The translations under genes were made by a program, and so were the position numbers. Shown here piece by piece: positions 60,245 through 64,000 of a stretch of 64,000 bases of DNA. Position 1 is the first letter of the stretch. The number at the start of each line of letters is the position of its first letter. The stretch is from Clostridia bacterium (lineage in GTDB: Bacteria > Bacillota > Clostridia > Oscillospirales > CAG-272), in contig JAFYOX010000024.1 of assembly GCA_017547755.1 (NCBI GenBank), forward strand, positions 34,287-98,286, in the 5' to 3' direction. The notes under the pieces were generated by a model. It had not been told where the DNA came from, ran no database searches, and saw only the letters and a program-made list of their open reading frames with translations.

Positions 60245-61015
60245 ATGTTAAAAGATTTTTCAAAATGTGCATTTGACATCATCGTTCAGGCAGGACAGTC
60301 CAATGCGGAAGGCTACGGCTTCGGCAGCGTTTCCGACCCCTGGAAGCCCTCTGACCGCGTATGGTATCTGAACGGGGATTTCACCATCGTCCCGGCGGTG
60401 GAAGAAGTAACCGGCAACGAAATCCAGAGCAATTTCGCACTCCCGTTTGTACGGGAATATATGAATAACGGCTGTCTCGCGGAAGGCAGAAATCTGCTGA
60501 TCCTCCGTACGGCCGTCGGCGGTACCGGTTTTCTGGACAACAACTGGAAACTCACCGACGATCTCTATCTCCGCATGATGGAAATGATCCGTACGGCGCT
60601 CTCTCTGAATCCTGAAAACCGTCTCACCGCGTTCCTCTGGCATCAGGGCGAAACCGATGCTTCTCTGAATGCTTCCTACGATGTACACTATCAGCATCTG
60701 ATGACGCTGTTCCGTTCCGTAGCGGAAGAATTCCGCGTGCCGGATCTGCCGTTTATCGCCGCCGACTTTGTTCAGCACTGGAAGAACGACAATCTTGCCA
60801 TCTGCACTCCGGTCGTGGATGCGATCCGTGCCGTCTGCCGTGATATCCGATGCGGTGCTTTCGTCGAAACGGACGGTCTCCTGTCTAATTATCAGGAGCT
60901 TCATCGTGATCCGCTGGGCTGGTTTGACCCGATCCATTTCTCCCGCGCTGCCATTTATGAACTGGGCAAACGGTATTTTGCCGCCTTCGCCGCCCTGAAA
61001 GGAACCGCATCATGA
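60245..61015 (+). CDS. SGNH-type carbohydrate esterase (SASA/CE6-like)
   Basis: 256 residues. The catalytic block I is IIVQAGQSNAEGYG with S19, the oxyanion-stabilising block is LTAFLWHQGETDAS, and the Asp-x-x-His dyad is WFDPIHFSRAA near the C-terminus. This matches the sialate O-acetylesterase (SASA, PF03629)/CE6 group, which removes acetyl groups from sialic acids or xylan. No sialic acid pathway is visible, so a plant glycan acetyl esterase is more likely. TTGGAGGTTATCAA precedes the ATG. Its stop overlaps the next gene's ATG by 4 bases (ATGA), coupling it to a URO-D-like protein. Confidence 0.87.
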   Translation: MLKDFSKCAFDIIVQAGQSNAEGYGFGSVSDPWKPSDRVWYLNGDFTIVPAVEEVTGNEIQSNFALPFVREYMNNGCLAEGRNLLILRTAVGGTGFLDNNWKLTDDLYLRMMEMIRTALSLNPENRLTAFLWHQGETDASLNASYDVHYQHLMTLFRSVAEEFRVPDLPFIAADFVQHWKNDNLAICTPVVDAIRAVCRDIRCGAFVETDGLLSNYQELHRDPLGWFDPIHFSRAAIYELGKRYFAAFAALKGTAS

Positions 61016-62253
61016 CAATTTCCGTAAAAGACCGTGAAACCCTGCGCACCCTTGCTGCAAAATATATGACCTACGCCCTCTCTGAGCAGAACAACGCAAA
61101 GAGGGAACTGTGGCGTGCGCTGAACAATATGAATATGCAGAAACCTCTGATCACCATCGATCAGATGCCGTGGCACGAACTGGATGTGGACGGTTCTCTC
61201 ATCTGTACCGTGGAAGATCCGTATTTCCGCGGTGTGGAATGGCAGCTCCGCTCGGAAATCTACAAGTGGGAACATCTGCCCGCCGATATGGTGCTCAATC
61301 CCTATATCAATCTGCCGCGTCAGGTATCCAATACCGGCTTCGGAATGACGACACGCCGTCTGGCACACGATTCCACCGGCAATATCCATTCCCATCTCTT
61401 CGAAGACCAGTTCGAAGAAATGGAAGACGTTGAAAAAATCAAAACGCCCGTTCTCACACACAACAAAGAAAAAGAAGCTGAAATTTTTGCTGCCGCGGAA
61501 GACATTTTCGCCGGAATCGCTCCCGTAAAGCCGGGCGGTATCCTCCTCCACTCCGGTCTGTGGGATTCCATCACCTTCTGGAAAGGCGTAGAAGCCTGCT
61601 ATATCGATCTTCTGGACCGTCCGGAGCTGATCCATGCCATTCTGGACCGCTACACCAATGCATTCATCGCACAGATCGAGCAGATCAACGCGCTCGGTCT
61701 CTACGATATCACCTCCAACACCTGCCACTGCTCCTATACCTTCGCCGACCGTCTGCCGTCCGATTCCTGTGATCACGAGCATCCGACTTCCTACGACGGC
61801 TGGACGTTCAGCATGGCACAGCTCTTTACTTCGGTTTCTCCCGCAATCAACGAAGAATTCGAAGTCCCGTATATGTCGAAAATCTTCTCCTATTTCGGCT
61901 CCGTTTATTACGGATGCTGTGAACGTCTGGACGACCGTCTGCATATTATTGACCGGATGCCGAACATCCGCAAGATCTCCTGCAGCCCGTGGAGCGACCG
62001 TGAACACTTCGCCGCTGTTCTGCCGAAAAAATACATCATGTCCAACAAACCCAATCCGTCCTATCTTGCGGAATCCGTCTTTGACGAAGATGTGGTGCGC
62101 GCCGATCTCCGCCGTACCATCACCGCGGCAAAGGCAAACGGTCTGGGACTGGAACTTCTCCTCAAGGATATCTCCACCGTCAGAAACGATCCGCAGAGAC
62201 TGTGGAGATGGTCGGAAATCGCCCTTGAAGAAACCATGAATTCCGTACTGTAA
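61012..62253 (+). CDS. Divergent URO-D superfamily protein
   Basis: 413 residues, longer than the three other paralogues in the window. Features of the fold are KPGGILLHSGLWDSITFW, GLYDITSNTCHCSYTF and VYYGCCERLDDRLHIIDR. At the strand where methyltransferases have HxC it reads GCCERLDD, so Cys and Glu replace His. It overlaps the SASA esterase gene by 4 bases, giving strict co-expression with a deacetylase. Known family functions (haem decarboxylation, corrinoid methyl transfer) do not fit the neighbours; modification of a sugar substituent is the inference. Function unknown. Confidence 0.7.
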   Translation: MTISVKDRETLRTLAAKYMTYALSEQNNAKRELWRALNNMNMQKPLITIDQMPWHELDVDGSLICTVEDPYFRGVEWQLRSEIYKWEHLPADMVLNPYINLPRQVSNTGFGMTTRRLAHDSTGNIHSHLFEDQFEEMEDVEKIKTPVLTHNKEKEAEIFAAAEDIFAGIAPVKPGGILLHSGLWDSITFWKGVEACYIDLLDRPELIHAILDRYTNAFIAQIEQINALGLYDITSNTCHCSYTFADRLPSDSCDHEHPTSYDGWTFSMAQLFTSVSPAINEEFEVPYMSKIFSYFGSVYYGCCERLDDRLHIIDRMPNIRKISCSPWSDREHFAAVLPKKYIMSNKPNPSYLAESVFDEDVVRADLRRTITAAKANGLGLELLLKDISTVRNDPQRLWRWSEIALEETMNSVL

Positions 62254-62351
62254 CATCACTGCTGCAGAATTTCCTCTGACTCCGTATTCCATGGATGCAG
62301 ATGCCGTCTGTATCATCATTTATTCTATCATTTTCAGAAAGGATCCCAATC

Positions 62352-63836
62352 ATGAAGAAAGTCATTACCATGCTCCTTGCTGTCCTGCTTCTGCTGCAGA
62401 CCGTTGCCTGTGCCGAAAGCAGTGACAACGCCGAAGAAACTGCCTCACCCGAAGCCGCTTCCGCTGAAGTCACCGGTGTTGAAGAAATCGTGGAAGAAAC
62501 AGAACCTGAAATCACCGATGACCTCCCGGAATCGAATTTTGAAGGCTACGAATTCGTCATCTTCAACTCCAATCCGGAAAGCAATACCTGGTTCACAACC
62601 GTTCACGTTGACGTGGAAGAAGATTCCGGAGACGCGATTCCTTCCGCGATCTTCAACCGCAATCTGGCTGTGGAAGACCGTCTGAACATCAAGATCTCCG
62701 AAACGGAACAGACCGCCGACCAGATCAAGAATACGATCCTCGCCGGTGACGGTGCATTTGATATGTCGCTGATGCAGGGCTCGAACATTCTCGCTCATGC
62801 ACAGTCCGGCTATCTGATGAATCTGCACACTCTGCCGTACCTGAATTTCGAAAAACCCTACTGGGATGCCAATGCCGTAGAACAGCTCTCCATCTGCGAT
62901 AAGCTGTATGTAGGCGTAGGCGATTTCATGACCACGCAGATCGACGAAACCATCTGTATGTTCTTCAACAAGAACCTGATCGACGACCACAATCTCGAAT
63001 CTCCTTACGATCTGGTTGCAAACGGTACCTGGACGCTCGATAAACTCGCCGAAATGGCTTCCACCACCGGCAACGATGCCAACGGTGACGGCGTATACGA
63101 CGACAAGGACAACTACGGTATGATGTCGTGGCGCGGCGTATTCTATATGTTCCTTCTCAACGGCTGCGGCAATACGCTGATCGAAAAGGACACGGATGAC
63201 ATTCCGGTCTTCACCTTCTACAACGAAAGCTTTGTAAACTCCTACGAAAAGATCCTCAGCATCATCCACGGCGAAAAGAAGATCTACTTCGACGCGGAAA
63301 AGGACGTCAACAACCACCGCGTACAGGAAATCATGTTCCCCGCAAATCAGGTCCTCTTCTGGTCCGAATGTATCAGCTGGGCTAAGGCTCTGCGTGAAAT
63401 GGAAGCAAACTTCGGTATTCTCCCGGCGCCCAAGTTCGACGAAACACAGTCTCAGTATTATTCCTGCAACAACGGCAACTTCTTCGGTATGTCCGTTCCC
63501 GTTTCGGTAAGCGATCCTGAACGTGCGGCGATCATCATCGAAGCGCTTCAGTCCGCATCCACCAAGACCGTTCTTGCAGCGTACTATGACATCACCCTGA
63601 AATCCAAGTATTCCCGTGACGAAGAATCCTCCGCGATGGTGGATATCATCTTCGATACGACGACCTATGACTGCTCCACCGTATACGGTCTCGGCGGCGT
63701 AAAAACCAACATTTACACGATGGCATCCGAAAACAACAAGGACCTCGCTTCCTTCTACAACAAGCAGAAGAAGGCTCTGACCAAGACCATCGAAAAGATC
63801 GTCGAAAAGTTCCAGGAAATGGACGACCAGCCGTAA
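62352..63836 (+). CDS. Extracellular sugar solute-binding lipoprotein (ABC type)
   Basis: 494 residues from ATG 62352 behind AGAAAGGATCC. Signal peptide MKKVITMLLAVLLLLQTVAC with lipobox TVAC (C20; slightly unusual for lacking Leu at -3). An acidic linker (about 21-55) follows. The solute-binding fold contains GYEFVIFNSNPESN, GDGAFDMSLMQGSN, WTLDKLAEMASTTG and a calcium loop DANGDGVYDDKDN at about 242-254. It delivers oligosaccharides to an ABC permease, which is not in the window. The 98-base gap before it holds no convincing promoter, so it may be transcribed with the esterase/URO-D unit. Confidence 0.9.
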   Translation: MKKVITMLLAVLLLLQTVACAESSDNAEETASPEAASAEVTGVEEIVEETEPEITDDLPESNFEGYEFVIFNSNPESNTWFTTVHVDVEEDSGDAIPSAIFNRNLAVEDRLNIKISETEQTADQIKNTILAGDGAFDMSLMQGSNILAHAQSGYLMNLHTLPYLNFEKPYWDANAVEQLSICDKLYVGVGDFMTTQIDETICMFFNKNLIDDHNLESPYDLVANGTWTLDKLAEMASTTGNDANGDGVYDDKDNYGMMSWRGVFYMFLLNGCGNTLIEKDTDDIPVFTFYNESFVNSYEKILSIIHGEKKIYFDAEKDVNNHRVQEIMFPANQVLFWSECISWAKALREMEANFGILPAPKFDETQSQYYSCNNGNFFGMSVPVSVSDPERAAIIIEALQSASTKTVLAAYYDITLKSKYSRDEESSAMVDIIFDTTTYDCSTVYGLGGVKTNIYTMASENNKDLASFYNKQKKALTKTIEKIVEKFQEMDDQP

Positions 63837-63867
63837 ATTCCTCTCACAGATCCCTATAAAAATCAAA

Positions 63868-64000
63868 GGGGCTGTCGCAAATTAGGAAATCGTAACCAAT
63901 TCATCGGCAACATACACAAGAAATCATTTGATTTCGAAAGATTAACACTTGATTTTTTGTATATGTTACTGAACAATTGGAAACTTTACCCTAATTTGCG
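63868..64000. mobile_element. MITE-like palindromic element, right end cut by window
   Basis: The left end GGGGCTGTCGCAAATTAGG (63868-63886) has a terminal-repeat look. The last 11 bases of the window (63990-64000, CCTAATTTGCG) are the exact inverse of 63876-63886, so about 8 more bases (ACAGCCCC predicted) would complete the right end. The arms continue to pair imperfectly inward, e.g. ACCAATTCATCGGCAACATA with its counterpart ending at 63980. No coding capacity. It lies just after the solute-binding gene, so it could also work as a terminator hairpin. Confidence 0.65.

Noticed and set aside
62445-63866. 473-codon open frame antisense to the solute-binding lipoprotein
   Set aside because: Sense gene has signal peptide, lipobox and calcium loop; antisense has none of these.
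1-64000. CRISPR arrays, tRNA or rRNA genes, prophage or integrase genes
   Set aside because: No regular direct repeats, cloverleaf-like segments or phage/transposase motifs were seen on reading either strand.

Overview
The window is a densely packed, carbohydrate-focused region of about 46 genes. It most likely comes from an uncultured gut or rumen-type Clostridia (Bacillota). I infer this from strong AGGAGG-type ribosome binding sites, repeated TTGACA/TTGCAN-17-TATAAT promoters, lipobox-type solute-binding proteins, no SusC/SusD pairs, and the mix of AraC regulators, chromate-type transporters, EFR1 ferredoxins and GH families. The lineage below class is a guess. I saw no tRNA, rRNA, CRISPR array or prophage, and no gene-free stretch longer than 300 bases.

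Layout. 1-4.3 kb (minus): a partial GHL10-type glycosidase, then a GH3-GH43 pair with its own promoter. 4.5-16.0 kb (plus): a dehydrogenase and metal-dependent hydrolase unit; then a unit with a xylose-isomerase-like protein, two URO-D-like proteins and a GH39; then a unit with a beta-helix/CE7-esterase fusion, an Asp-box sialidase-fold protein and a membrane transporter. 16.2-20.8 kb (plus): a LURP-one protein, an alpha/beta hydrolase, a third URO-D-like protein and a heparinase II/III-like lyase. 20.9-22.8 kb (minus): an AraM-type glycerol-1-phosphate dehydrogenase with a hexuloisomerase-like SIS protein, divergent from GH51, a GH95-like enzyme and a two-gene chromate-type transporter (22.9-27.7 kb). 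27.7-32.8 kb: a P-loop kinase-like protein, a phosphatase, a beta-helix/PDZ fusion, MsrA and a 5'-nucleotidase. 33.0-36.7 kb: MDR dehydrogenase, Gfo/Idh/MocA oxidoreductase and a six-hairpin protein.

The most coherent system lies at 36.7-45.0 kb. An AraC regulator is divergent from a tightly coupled six-gene operon: GH29, sugar 1-dehydrogenase-like MDR, LgoD-like zinc dehydrogenase, UxaB, UxaA and a COG3618-type lactonase. Read as a pathway, these genes would release L-galactose, oxidise it to the lactone, hydrolyse it to L-galactonate, and convert that through D-tagaturonate and D-altronate to 2-keto-3-deoxygluconate. The usual L-fucose reading of a GH29 locus explains the UxaB/LgoD pair less well.

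45.1-50.5 kb is mostly housekeeping or accessory (two phosphoesterases, EFR1 ferredoxin, nitroreductase, AraC-GNAT fusion, MFS efflux). 50.7-63.8 kb returns to glycans: an orphan propeller-containing solute-binding lipoprotein, tandem GH127 beta-L-arabinofuranosidases, GH2 beta-galactosidase, a SASA esterase, a fourth URO-D-like protein and a second solute-binding lipoprotein. The last 133 bases hold most of a MITE-like palindromic element.

None of the complete glycoside hydrolases, esterases or lyases shows a signal peptide. The region therefore appears to process imported oligosaccharides inside the cell; arabinose-, xylose-, galactose- and L-galactose-bearing plant cell-wall glycans are the best-supported substrates. 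Long open frames antisense to real genes are common here and were treated as shadows.
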